From JACTMI01 sp964618415 (lineage in GTDB: Bacteria > Acidobacteriota > Thermoanaerobaculia > Multivoradales > JAGPDF01), in NCBI GenBank assembly GCA_964618415.1, contig CAZUAT010000004.1, positions 8,787-72,786 on the forward strand: DNA of 64,000 nucleotides, given 5' to 3'. Below the pieces are notes generated by a model. That model was not told the DNA's origin. It saw nothing but the letters and a program-made list of their open reading frames with translations, and did no database searches. The translations under genes were made by a program, and so were the position numbers. Below, one piece after another: positions 25,389-34,221 of this stretch (position 1 is its first letter; every line of letters starts with the position of its first letter).

Positions 25389-27574
25389 CGCGCCGAGCCC
25401 GCGCCGAGCCGCGCGCCGAGGTCGTACGTCCGGTCGTTGAAGGCGGCGTCGCCCACGCGCAGCAGCACCAGGCGGGCGGTGGCCGGGATCTCGTCGATCA
25501 ACAGCTCCTCCGTGCGTCCGTCGATCAGCCCGTCGAGCGACGCGAGTGGCTGCCAGGGCGCGCCGTCGATCGACAGCTCGGCCGCGCGCAGCGGACTGGC
25601 GGCATCGTATACCGTCACCCGCGCGCCGTCGCCCGAGCGCTTGGCCGAGCGGAGCTCCGGCGGCGCGTGGTCGATCGTCACCACCTCCGAGAAGGCCGTG
25701 GCGACCAGACCGGCGCCGGTCTCGTTGGCCGCCTCGTCCGAGGCGGTGAGGCGGAACCGGTAGTCGCCGTCCGGCAGCACCGTGGCGTCGAACGACCAGT
25801 ACTCTGCGCTCAGGTCGTCGGCCATCTCGTACCAGCGGTCGCCCTGCTCCGCGCGCACCTCGAGACGGGTCCGCACCGCGTCGCCGTTGGGATCGTTCAC
25901 CTTCCAGCGCAGGGTCCGCCAGCCCTTGCGCCAGACCGTCTTGGTGCGCTCCTCGCGCGAGAGCGCCGGCTCGAGGGTGGTGAAGATCCCCTCCCGGTTG
26001 GGACTGGCCGGCTCGTAGACCTGGTCGGACGGGTTGAAGCCGGACGGCACCGGGATCTGGCCCGGATCCATCGCCGAGAAGCGCTCGATTGCCGGCCGCA
26101 GGTTCTGCTGGCGGTAGGACAGTTCGGTGCGCGCGACGCGCGGCGATGCGCTGCCGCCGGAAAGCGCGATCCGGTACTGCACGTAGCGCGCGGGCACCAG
26201 GTCCGCCAGGGAGAGTTCGTCGCCGGATCGCTCGGGGCTCCAGGGGGTCCAGGTGCGATCCGGCTCGGCCGAGTTGCCGGTGCGGAAGGACACCCGCACG
26301 GCAGTGCCGGGCGGCAGCTCGCCGGTCCAGCGGAAGACGCCGAAGCGCGCCGCCTGACCGGCGTCGAGCGCCGCGCTGGTGTAGGTGCCCACCCGCTCCC
26401 GGCCGCCGGCGAACCGCCAGACCACGGCAGCGTTGGTGGTCAGCAGCGCCGGTCCGTCGGCGCCCGGCGCGAGGCCGACGATCTGACGCTCTTCGAGGTC
26501 CTTCTCCAGCCGCAGGCGGTCGGCCTCGAGGACGTAGAGCTTCCCCTCCAGGCCGGTGCCGATCCAGAGCCGCGAGCGATCGCCCGAGGCGAGGAGGCTG
26601 AAGATCGTCTCGTCGGCCGAACTCCAGAGCGATTCGACGGCGCCGCCGGGCAGCAGCCGCAGCAGCTCGCTGCGCGGCCCGCGCGCTCCGGCCGCCCGCG
26701 AGCCGGCCGCGGGCGCCTGTCCGTCGCCGCCGCCCTCCACGACGATCACCGTGCCTTCCCCGGCCTCGGCCGACTCCTTGCCTTCGGACCCGCCGCCGCG
26801 CGGCGCCGCGTCGAGAAAGCTCGACTCCGAGGCGAGCACCGCGGCCCAGATCGCGCCGTCGGCCGCCGGCGCGAAGGCGACCACCTCGGAGAGCGCCGCG
26901 TCGTGCAGTGTGCGCACGACGCCGCGGGCGTCGCGGCGGATCACCAGGCCGCCGGGGGCCGTGCCGATCAGCAGATCGCCGTCGGTCAGCGGCAGCAGGC
27001 TGCGCAGGTGCGTCTCCTCGCCGTCCCAGGCGACCGTCCCTTGGCCCTTGCCGGTCACCCGCCAGAGCCGGCCCTCGGTGCCGGTGGCCACCCAGAGGGC
27101 GCCGTCGGCACCGCGCGCGATCGCCCAGATGTAAGTCTCACCCGGCTCGAACCAGACCTCGGCCTCGCCGTCGCGGATCCGATAGATGCGACCCTCGGGC
27201 GAGCTGCCGGCGAACAGCGTGCCGTCCGGGTCCGCCCAGAGCGCGAAGATCACCGGTTCGGGCGCGTCGAACAGCGTCGTGACCTGCCCGTCCGGAGCGA
27301 TCCGCAGCACCCGGCCTTCATTGCCGGTGCCGACCGCCCAGCCGCCCGGCACCGCGGCAAAGGAGAAGGCGAACGGCTCGGTCACCTCGCCCATCCGCTC
27401 GGCGCGGTCCGCCAACGCCAGCACCCCCTGGGCGTCGAGCGAGACGTTCTCGAGGGTGCCGGCCTGAAACGCCGCCGGCGTCTGGGTCGAAAAGATCCGC
27501 GTCGGCGCCGCGGCGAGCGGCGCCGCGGCGGCCAGGAGCAACAACACGACGGCCCTCGATCGCATCCCCTTCAT
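25385..27574 (-). CDS. Secreted beta-propeller protein with C-terminal Ig/Fn3-like domain
   Basis: 729 residues. Signal peptide AVVLLLLAAAAPLAAA. Residues ~60-400 contain propeller-type repeats (VGTGNEGRVLRIAPDG, AGSSPEGRIYRIRDGEA, VATGTEGRLWRVTGKGQG, IGTGLEGKLYVLEAD), interrupted by an acidic/Gly-rich insertion. The C-terminal ~200 residues hold a beta-sandwich with WRTLRWKVNDPNGDAVRTRL and LPDGDYRFRLTASDEAAN, resembling Fn3/Ig-like modules. Function unknown, presumably periplasmic ligand or partner binding. Overlaps the S55 peptidase and coaD by 4 bases each, so it is locked into a housekeeping operon. Confidence 0.7.
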   Translation of the reverse strand: MKGMRSRAVVLLLLAAAAPLAAAPTRIFSTQTPAAFQAGTLENVSLDAQGVLALADRAERMGEVTEPFAFSFAAVPGGWAVGTGNEGRVLRIAPDGQVTTLFDAPEPVIFALWADPDGTLFAGSSPEGRIYRIRDGEAEVWFEPGETYIWAIARGADGALWVATGTEGRLWRVTGKGQGTVAWDGEETHLRSLLPLTDGDLLIGTAPGGLVIRRDARGVVRTLHDAALSEVVAFAPAADGAIWAAVLASESSFLDAAPRGGGSEGKESAEAGEGTVIVVEGGGDGQAPAAGSRAAGARGPRSELLRLLPGGAVESLWSSADETIFSLLASGDRSRLWIGTGLEGKLYVLEADRLRLEKDLEERQIVGLAPGADGPALLTTNAAVVWRFAGGRERVGTYTSAALDAGQAARFGVFRWTGELPPGTAVRVSFRTGNSAEPDRTWTPWSPERSGDELSLADLVPARYVQYRIALSGGSASPRVARTELSYRQQNLRPAIERFSAMDPGQIPVPSGFNPSDQVYEPASPNREGIFTTLEPALSREERTKTVWRKGWRTLRWKVNDPNGDAVRTRLEVRAEQGDRWYEMADDLSAEYWSFDATVLPDGDYRFRLTASDEAANETGAGLVATAFSEVVTIDHAPPELRSAKRSGDGARVTVYDAASPLRAAELSIDGAPWQPLASLDGLIDGRTEELLIDEIPATARLVLLRVGDAAFNDRTYDLGARLGAGSAR

Positions 27575-29529
27575 CCTTTCTCCTCGCCGCCCGCTCTGCC
27601 GGCTCCCGTCGGAGCGGCGCTCTCGCTGGAGGCACCGCCCCCCGGCAGCTGCGCCTCGTCGGTCTGCCCGCCCTCGGTCGCCTCGGTGCTGTCGCCCGTG
27701 GACGGCTCCGGGCGGCGGATCTCGACGTCGACCCGTACCAGGCCGGAGACCGGCGCCGCCTCCGCGAAGCGCTCCCGCTGGACGACCGCCAGGCGCAGCG
27801 GTCGCGTCCCGCCCCCGCCGGCGGCCCCCCAGACCTCGCGCACCGAGGCCGGCAGGCGCGGCAGGGTTTCGCCAGCCAGACTCAGCCCGCGGCTGGTCTG
27901 CACGCCGAGCACCACCAGTTCGCGGCGACTGCCGAGCGAACCGAGCAGGTCCACCGCCTGCTCGAAGGTGACCGGCGCAGCCGGCACGATCCCGAAGCGG
28001 GCCGAGTCGGTGCTCACGCCGTCGCCGATCAGCAGCGTGTAGCGACCGGCCGGCAGATCCGGCGGAATGGTGAGTTCGAGCCGGCGCCGCTCCACCCCGC
28101 CGCGGTAGCCGCGCAGATCGACGAACAGGTCGAGCCGTTCGCCCGGCGCCAGCCGCGAGCGCGCCGGGTGGGCACCGATCAGCGTCGCGCCGCGCGGACG
28201 CGCGTGGGGGCGAAAGTCGACCGCCACGCGCTCGATGTCGACCTCGGCCAGCTCGTTGGTGGCCAGAAAGTCGAGCATGGCGTACATCCAGACCACCGAC
28301 GCGATCGCCGAGCCGGCGCCGTCGAACGACTGGCCGACGCGCAGGCGCCCGCCGGTCCCGAGTTCGGCGACCAGGTCGAGATCGATCCCTTCGACCCCGC
28401 CGGTGGCGACCGTCGCATCGAGCGCCCCCAGGCTGGCGATCGCCGCCAGCAGCGGCACCAGCGACGGGACGCGCGCCAGGCGCAGATCGAAGCGGTGCGC
28501 GGTCGGCGCGTCCACGGTGACCGTGAGCGGCACCTGGCGCGGCATGCGTCCGATCCGTCCGAGCGAACCGGCGGCGTGGTCGCGGACGAACTCGCCCACG
28601 ACCGGCCCGCTGTTGGCCAGCTTGAACGAGCTGTAGAGACTCGGCAGCACGGTGACCACTTCGGCCGGAGCCATCGGCAGCGACATCTCGCCCAGGCCGG
28701 CCACCGGATGGCCGAAGGCGAGGATCCGGTCGCCGACTCGTTCGGTCACCGTGCCGGTGGCGGCCAGGCGCAGATCGCCATCGACGAAAACGGCCGCCAC
28801 CGAGCTGCCGCCCTCGAGCTCCGCGGAAAGTGCGCGATCGGTGCCGCTCGCCACCGTGCCGAGCGCCGGCAGGAGCTCACGCAGCTGCGCCAGCCCGCTG
28901 TCCGAGAACCCCGCGGCCGACCAGACGACGGCGCTGCGACCGCCGGTGGCGGCGGTCGGCAGCAGCCGCTCGGCGGCCGTCGCGAGCAGGGTCGGCGCCA
29001 GCTCGCCGCTCAGCAGCGTCGCCAGCGGCACACCCGGCCCGCGCTGCGGCGGCCAGGCGGCGGCCTGCTCGATGGCGTGCATCTGGGCGATCGGCGTGAT
29101 GCCGGCGATCGCCTCGGTGGCGAACGTCCAGCCGAAGGCGACGGCGCCGACCAGCCGACCGTCGATCCAGACCGGGCTGCCGCTCATCCCGGCGATGACG
29201 CCGGTCCGCTCCAGCGAGTGACCGGTCAGCCGGGCGAGGATGGCGTCGTTGCCGGGGGTCATCTCCCGCAGCACGCCGAGGATCTCGACCTCGAACCGCT
29301 CCCGCTGGCCGCCCGCGAAGACCGTCTCGCCGTGGCCGCGCATGCCGGCGCGGACCTCCTCCACCGGCAGGATCGGACCTCCGAGCTCGGAGTCGGCGGC
29401 GGCCGGTCGCGCGAGCCCGGGGCCGGCCACCGCCAGCCCGCCGAGGAGCGCGCAGGCGCGCAGCCACAGGACGGTTCGACGCCGGAAATGGCCTCTGACG
29501 GAATTTCGGTCAGAACGTGGCTCAGGCAA
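27571..29529 (-). CDS. SpoIVB-type (S55) serine peptidase, exported
   Basis: 652 residues from a TTG at 29529; GGGAGG lies 7 bases upstream and no ATG or GTG gives a sensible signal sequence (ACALLGGLAVAGPGLARPAA). The S55 domain spans ~30-290: VRAGMRGHGETVFAGG with the catalytic His, LARLTGHSLERTGVIAGMSG with SPVW carrying the catalytic Ser, and ILAFGHPVAGLGEMSLPM. In Bacillus SpoIVB triggers sigma-K processing in sporulation; here no other sporulation gene is seen, as in other non-sporulating lineages that keep this domain. The C-terminal ~350 residues are a large beta-rich extension. Overlaps tsaC by 8 bases. Confidence 0.82.
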   Translation of the reverse strand: MPEPRSDRNSVRGHFRRRTVLWLRACALLGGLAVAGPGLARPAAADSELGGPILPVEEVRAGMRGHGETVFAGGQRERFEVEILGVLREMTPGNDAILARLTGHSLERTGVIAGMSGSPVWIDGRLVGAVAFGWTFATEAIAGITPIAQMHAIEQAAAWPPQRGPGVPLATLLSGELAPTLLATAAERLLPTAATGGRSAVVWSAAGFSDSGLAQLRELLPALGTVASGTDRALSAELEGGSSVAAVFVDGDLRLAATGTVTERVGDRILAFGHPVAGLGEMSLPMAPAEVVTVLPSLYSSFKLANSGPVVGEFVRDHAAGSLGRIGRMPRQVPLTVTVDAPTAHRFDLRLARVPSLVPLLAAIASLGALDATVATGGVEGIDLDLVAELGTGGRLRVGQSFDGAGSAIASVVWMYAMLDFLATNELAEVDIERVAVDFRPHARPRGATLIGAHPARSRLAPGERLDLFVDLRGYRGGVERRRLELTIPPDLPAGRYTLLIGDGVSTDSARFGIVPAAPVTFEQAVDLLGSLGSRRELVVLGVQTSRGLSLAGETLPRLPASVREVWGAAGGGGTRPLRLAVVQRERFAEAAPVSGLVRVDVEIRRPEPSTGDSTEATEGGQTDEAQLPGGGASSESAAPTGAGRAGGEEKG

Positions 29530-30160
29530 GGGGGTGCCTCCCGGGGCGCAGGATTCGCGGTTGACCGCCTTCGAGCGCGACCAGCGTGGAGGGCAGGCCT
29601 CCCGGCAGCTGGCCACCGTCGATGACGACCGACTCGACATCGGGGACGCCGCGCAGCCAGGCCGCGACGCGCTCCGCCTCGGTATACGGCGGCTCGCCCG
29701 ATCGGTTGGCGCTGGTGGCGGTGAGCGGCCGCCCCAGCTCGGTCAGCAAGGCGCGCAGCGGCGCGTGGGCGGGAACCCGCACCGCCAGCGACGATGCGCC
29801 GAGCGAGGCCGGAATCGGCCGCGCCAGCGGGACGACTACGGAGAGCGGCGCCGGCCAGCGCGCGGCACCCCAGGCGAGCGCCGGGTCCTCCGCAGAGATG
29901 CCCAGCGCGAGGAGATCGGCGACCGTCCCCGCCACCACCGGCAGCGCCCGGGCGGCGCGCTCGCGCTCCCCTTTGAGCCGCAGGATTGCGGCCACGCCCG
30001 CCGCATGCGTCGGGTCGACCGCCAGGCCGTAGGTCGACTCGGTGGGGATGGCGAGCACGGCTCCTCGATCGAGCGCCGCCGCGAGCCGCTGCGGATCGTC
30101 GCCGAAGCGCCAGATCGCGGGCGCGCGCACCGCCGCGGCGGCCGCCGGCCGAACCGTCAC
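29522..30160 (-). CDS. tsaC: Threonylcarbamoyl-AMP synthase (TsaC/Sua5/YrdC)
   Basis: 212 residues, GTG start overlapping the recN stop. IPTESTYGLAVDP opens the YrdC fold, LKGERERAARALPVV is a divergent version of the KGR..NPL nucleotide motif, and TATSANRSGEPP is the diagnostic SxNxSG. Makes the threonylcarbamoyl-AMP used for tRNA t6A37 modification. It lacks the Sua5 C-terminal domain, so it is the short TsaC form. The altered KGE motif (Glu instead of Arg) is worth noting. Confidence 0.85.
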   Translation of the reverse strand: MTVRPAAAAAVRAPAIWRFGDDPQRLAAALDRGAVLAIPTESTYGLAVDPTHAAGVAAILRLKGERERAARALPVVAGTVADLLALGISAEDPALAWGAARWPAPLSVVVPLARPIPASLGASSLAVRVPAHAPLRALLTELGRPLTATSANRSGEPPYTEAERVAAWLRGVPDVESVVIDGGQLPGGLPSTLVALEGGQPRILRPGRHPLA

Positions 30161-31893
30161 CGCCCTCCCTTCGCGGCGCTGCGGATCAGCTCCCCGGCGT
30201 GCTCGAGCGACACCGCGGTGACCTTGGCGCCGGAGATCATCCGCGCCACTTCCGCTACCCGCTCCTGCGGCTCGAGCGTCGTCACCTCGGCCCAGGTCCG
30301 CCCGCTGCGGACCCGCTTGGCGACCTTGTGATGCCGATCGGCGAAGCTCGCGACCTGGGCAAGATGGGTCACCGCCAGGATCTGTCCGCCGCGCGCCAGC
30401 CGGCGCAGCTTGCGCCCCAGAGCGGCGCCCTGCGAGCCGCCCAGGCCCACGTCGGCTTCGTCGAAGACGAGAGTCGGGCCGCCGCGCACCTCCTCGCCGC
30501 GCGCCGCCAGCTGCAGCGCCAGGGAGATGCGGGCCAGCTCTCCGCCCGAGGCGGTGCGGGCGATCGGCGCCAGTGGCTCGCCCGGATTCGGCGCGAACAG
30601 AAACGCGACGCGATCGATGCCGGCCGGCCCGAAGTCGACCGGCGAGCCGTCCAGCACGAGCGGACTGCCGGCGCGCGGCGCGCGCTCGCAGCTGACCGCA
30701 AAGCGGGTCCCCGGCAGCGCCAGATCGGCCAGCTCGCGCTCGAGCCCTTCGGCCAGCGCGGCGCCCCAGGCGGCGCGCGCCACCGACAGGCGCAGGGCGG
30801 CCTCCCGGTAGGCGGCGAGGGCCGCCGCGCGTTCGCTCTCGAGGGCGTCGAGGCTGTCGGCATCCGATTCCAGGCTCTCGAGCTCGGCGGCGATCCGCGC
30901 CCGCCGTTCGACCAGGTCGGTCGCCGTGCCGCCGTGCTTGCGCATCAGCCGTTCGAGCAGCGCCAGGCGCTCTTCGATCGCGTCGAGCCGGCCCGGTTCG
31001 GCCTCGGCGTCGGCGAGGCGACCGGCGAGCTGTCGGCCGCAGTCGGTGACGCGGCCGATCAGCTCGTCGAGTTCGCCGAGCGCGGCGGCGGCGACCTCGT
31101 CCCAGCCGGCCACCGAGGCCAGCTCGTGACGCGCCGTCGCCAGCCGGTCGGCCGCCGCCCCCTCTTCTTCCGTCAGCGCTCCGTGCGCGATGCCGAAGGC
31201 GCGCAGCGTCGCCTCGCGATGGCGCAGGCCGTCGCGCTCGCGGCGGAGCCGCTCGTCCTCCCCCGGTTCAGGCCGCACTTCGTCCAGTTCGGCGAGCTGG
31301 AAGCGCAGCAGGTCGAGTCGCTCGATGCGCAGCCGGTCGTCTCCGGTCGCCCGCTCGATCCGCTCGTCGAGTTCGCGCCAGACGGCGTAGCGGGCCCGCG
31401 TTTCGGCGACCAGGCGCGCCCCCTCCTCGCCGCCGGCCCGGTCCAGCCAGGCGCGCTGCAGCTCCGCGTCGGCGAGGCCCATCTCCTCGCGCTGCCCATG
31501 GATGCGCAGCAGCGCCGGAGCCAGCTCCTGCAGCAGCCGCAGCGTGACCGGTTGATCGTCGATGTAGACCCGGTTGCGGCCGGCGCGGCCGATCTCGCGG
31601 CGCACGACGATCTCGTCGGTGGCCGCGGCACCGTCGAGCGCCTCGAACCCGGCCGCCGCGAGGCGCGCCGCGAGCTCCTCCGTGCGCTCGAAGACGCCGG
31701 TCACCGTCATCGCCTCGGAGCCCTCGCGCACCAGTTCGGCATCGGCGCGCGCCCCGGCGAGCAGAGCGAGCGAATCGACCACCAGCGACTTGCCGGCGCC
31801 GGTCTCACCGGTCAGCACGTTGAAGCCGGGCCCGAACTCCACCTGGCCGCCAGCCAGCACGGCGAGGTTACGGACGTGGAGACTGCGAAGCAC
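30157..31893 (-). CDS. recN: DNA repair ATPase RecN
   Basis: 578 residues from the GTG at 31893 (VLRSLHVRNLAVL), which places the SMC-like N-terminus correctly; the open frame extends upstream only as antisense noise. GETGAGKSLVVDSL is Walker A, DDQPVTLRLLQELAPALLRI the conserved region before the coiled coil, SGGELARISLAL the signature and FDEADVGLGG Walker B. Long Ala/Glu/Leu-rich coiled coil in the middle. RecN acts early in double-strand-break repair. Heads the overlapping gene chain after YkgJ. Confidence 0.94.
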   Translation of the reverse strand: MLRSLHVRNLAVLAGGQVEFGPGFNVLTGETGAGKSLVVDSLALLAGARADAELVREGSEAMTVTGVFERTEELAARLAAAGFEALDGAAATDEIVVRREIGRAGRNRVYIDDQPVTLRLLQELAPALLRIHGQREEMGLADAELQRAWLDRAGGEEGARLVAETRARYAVWRELDERIERATGDDRLRIERLDLLRFQLAELDEVRPEPGEDERLRRERDGLRHREATLRAFGIAHGALTEEEGAAADRLATARHELASVAGWDEVAAAALGELDELIGRVTDCGRQLAGRLADAEAEPGRLDAIEERLALLERLMRKHGGTATDLVERRARIAAELESLESDADSLDALESERAAALAAYREAALRLSVARAAWGAALAEGLERELADLALPGTRFAVSCERAPRAGSPLVLDGSPVDFGPAGIDRVAFLFAPNPGEPLAPIARTASGGELARISLALQLAARGEEVRGGPTLVFDEADVGLGGSQGAALGRKLRRLARGGQILAVTHLAQVASFADRHHKVAKRVRSGRTWAEVTTLEPQERVAEVARMISGAKVTAVSLEHAGELIRSAAKGGR

Positions 31894-31912
31894 GCGCGAC
31901 CGACCGACAGCT

Positions 31913-32299
31913 CTAGCCGCGCGTGAACGACGGGACGTACTCCGGATCGTCCTGACTGCGACGCTCCGAGCAGAGGAAGTCGTAGAAGCCGCAGCGGCCG
32001 GTGCCGGGATAGGCCCGGCAGATGTGCGGCCGCGCGTGGTAGACCGTGCAGCCGCGCGTCTCGCGGTCGAGAAAGCGGCAGGCGGTGCCGAAGTGCTCGT
32101 CCGGGGCGTGCCGCAGTACCCGCAGCGGCTTACCGTCGACCTGGACCTGGCGCGTGAAGCGCCTCTCGGCGAGCGCATCGTCGAGCTGGAAATGTCGCGC
32201 CAGCCGGGTCACGTCCCGATCGGTGACCTCGATGTGATCGTAACTGCAGCAGTAGGCGGGGCAGTTCGAGCAGTTGTACTGCACGCGGAGTGAGCTCAC
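31913..32299 (-). CDS. YkgJ-family cysteine-cluster protein
   Basis: 128 residues, GTG start. The Cys pattern CSNCPAYCCSYD, GTACRFLDRETRGC, HICRAYPGTGRCGFYDFLC matches the YkgJ/UPF0153 zinc- or iron-chelating CxxCxxCC proteins. Small cytoplasmic metal-binding protein of uncertain function. 19 bases upstream of recN on the same strand. Confidence 0.85.
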   Translation of the reverse strand: MSSLRVQYNCSNCPAYCCSYDHIEVTDRDVTRLARHFQLDDALAERRFTRQVQVDGKPLRVLRHAPDEHFGTACRFLDRETRGCTVYHARPHICRAYPGTGRCGFYDFLCSERRSQDDPEYVPSFTRG

Positions 32300-32349
32300 G
32301 CGGCCATTCTAGCCCGGACCACCCACCGGCCCGCCCGGCGGCGCCGGGA

Positions 32350-33363
32350 TCAGTGCGACGACGGCCCGTCGGACGGTTCGAGCAGCTCGCCCGCCTCGAC
32401 CCGGTCCCGTCCCGCCGCCTTGGCCCGGTAGAGACCGTTGTCGGCGGTGGCGATCAGGTCGTCGAGGCGGCGGATGCCGTGCCCGGCCTCGGCGACGCCG
32501 AACGAGCAGGTGATGGCGACCGGCGTGCCAGCGCAGTCGAACGGCTCGCCGGCGAACTGCTCGCGCAGCCGCTCGGCCAGCGCGACCGCGCCCGCGAGGT
32601 CGGTCTCCGGACAGAGCACGGCGAACTCCTCGCCGCCCACGCGCGCGAAGATCTGCTCCGGCCGCAGCAGCGTGGCGACGCGGGTCGCCAGCTGCTTGAG
32701 CACCGCGTCGCCACACAGATGGCCGTGCGTGTCGTTGACCTCTTTGAAGTGGTCGATGTCGAACAGCACGACGGCCAGCGGACGGCCGTGGCGCAGCGAA
32801 CGCGCCAGCTCGCGGCGCCCCTCCTCGTTGAACTTGCGGCGGTTGTAGATCTCGGTCAGACCGTCGCGCATGACCATTTCGTAAATCGCTTCGTGGTAGG
32901 CGTGCTCGACGTCCCGCTCGTGCAGGAACTTGAAGTGCACCGAGCCGACCTGGAAGCGGTCGCCGCTGTGCAGCTCGACGACGCCGCGCACCTGCACCTC
33001 GTTGACGAAGGTGCCGTTGCGGCTGCCGAGATCCTCGATCGTCACCATGCCGCCCAGGTAGCGCAGGCGGGCGTGCAGCCGCGACAGCGAGGGCACCTCC
33101 GGCAGGCTGAGCGTGGCCGAGGTCGAGCGCCCGATCTCGATCGTGCCGCCCGGCGAGAGGGTCAGCCGGTAGCCCAGCCGCCGGTTCTCCGGGTGGGCGA
33201 TCAGGATCATCGAGGCATCCCAGTACCGCTCGCTGCCCGGCGCCTTCTCCCACTCGGCCACCGTCGGCCGGTCGGTGGTGCTGCGCACCTGGCCGACGTG
33301 CGTGCCGGAGAGGCCGTCGGTCGACGGATCGTGGGTATCGGAGTCGCGGCCGCGCCGGCTCAC
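32350..33363 (-). CDS. FHA-domain diguanylate cyclase
   Basis: 337 residues from a GTG overlapping the amidotransferase stop (GTGA). FHA domain ~60-140: EIGRSTSATLSLPEVPSLSR then EDLGSRNGTFVN, the phosphothreonine-binding residues. GGDEF domain ~170-325: FDIDHFKEVNDTHGH, ARVGGEEFAVL (intact GGEEF active site) and SFGVAEAGHG. No RxxD I-site precedes the GGEEF motif (the position reads RPEQ), so product inhibition is unlikely. Predicted c-di-GMP synthase switched by binding a phosphorylated partner; no kinase is adjacent. Confidence 0.9.
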   Translation of the reverse strand: MSRRGRDSDTHDPSTDGLSGTHVGQVRSTTDRPTVAEWEKAPGSERYWDASMILIAHPENRRLGYRLTLSPGGTIEIGRSTSATLSLPEVPSLSRLHARLRYLGGMVTIEDLGSRNGTFVNEVQVRGVVELHSGDRFQVGSVHFKFLHERDVEHAYHEAIYEMVMRDGLTEIYNRRKFNEEGRRELARSLRHGRPLAVVLFDIDHFKEVNDTHGHLCGDAVLKQLATRVATLLRPEQIFARVGGEEFAVLCPETDLAGAVALAERLREQFAGEPFDCAGTPVAITCSFGVAEAGHGIRRLDDLIATADNGLYRAKAAGRDRVEAGELLEPSDGPSSH

Positions 33364-34154
33364 AGGTACTCCGCATCGAAACCGGTCGGGTCGGCACCGG
33401 TTGCGAGCGCCAGGAAGCGGCCGAACAGGCTCGCGGCCTCGGGCGACGCACGCAGCGAACCGGCGAGTGCCTCGAGGTCCCCGTCGGGCAGGTAGCCGTC
33501 GCGGTAGATCGAGGCGCGCTCGATCATCCGCTCCGGGCTCAGCTCGACGTGGAACTGGCAGCCCCAGACCGGTGCGTCGCGGTAGCGGAACGCCTGCACC
33601 GGGCAGCGGTCGCTGGCTGCCAGTTCGACCGCTCCCGGCGGCAGTTCGACGACGCGATCGTTGTGGCCCAGCTGGACGGGAAAGCGGCCCGGCAGACCGG
33701 CAAAGAGCGGATCGCGACGCCCGGCTGGCGTCAGCTCGATGTCGAAGGTGCCGAGTTCGGCCCGTTCGAGGTCGGTCTCCACCCGCCCGCCGAGAGCGAC
33801 GGCGAGAAACTGGTGGCCGAAACAGGAGCCGAAGATCGGCAGGCCGGCGTCGACCTGGGAGCGGATCAGCTCGGTCAGCGGGGCGGTGAACGGATGCTCG
33901 TCGGTGACCGAGTGCGAGCCCGCCCCGCCGAGCACGAGCGCCGTCACCCCCTCGAGATCGGACTCCGTGACGGCCGGGCACTCGAGCAGATTGAGGTACC
34001 GGAAGCGATCCTCGTCGCAGCCGGAGATCTCGCGAAAGCAGCGCCGCTCCTGCAGCTCGGCCATGCGGTGGTCGCGAAACTGGAGCAGCAGAATGCCGCC
34101 CGCACCGATCGATCGGCAGGCCGGAACAGTCGCGAGGCCGGCGGCAAAGGTCAT
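33360..34154 (-). CDS. Class I glutamine amidotransferase-like protein
   Basis: 264 residues. Triad visible: GSCFGHQFLA (Cys nucleophile), QFHVELSPE (His, Glu). GHNDRVVELPPGAVELA fits the GuaA-like stand-alone GATase group found next to metabolic enzymes; the synthetase partner is not in the window, so it may be a gamma-glutamyl hydrolase-type enzyme. The N-terminal ~20 residues before ILLLQFRDHR may not be translated. Coupled to the diguanylate cyclase by a 4-base overlap. Confidence 0.78.
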   Translation of the reverse strand: MTFAAGLATVPACRSIGAGGILLLQFRDHRMAELQERRCFREISGCDEDRFRYLNLLECPAVTESDLEGVTALVLGGAGSHSVTDEHPFTAPLTELIRSQVDAGLPIFGSCFGHQFLAVALGGRVETDLERAELGTFDIELTPAGRRDPLFAGLPGRFPVQLGHNDRVVELPPGAVELAASDRCPVQAFRYRDAPVWGCQFHVELSPERMIERASIYRDGYLPDGDLEALAGSLRASPEAASLFGRFLALATGADPTGFDAEYL

Positions 34155-34221
34155 CCGGGACGGGTTCCGAGGCGCATCCTAGCCCGTCCCCCGGGGTCCG
34201 GAAAAGGGGCCTGCCGGGGGG

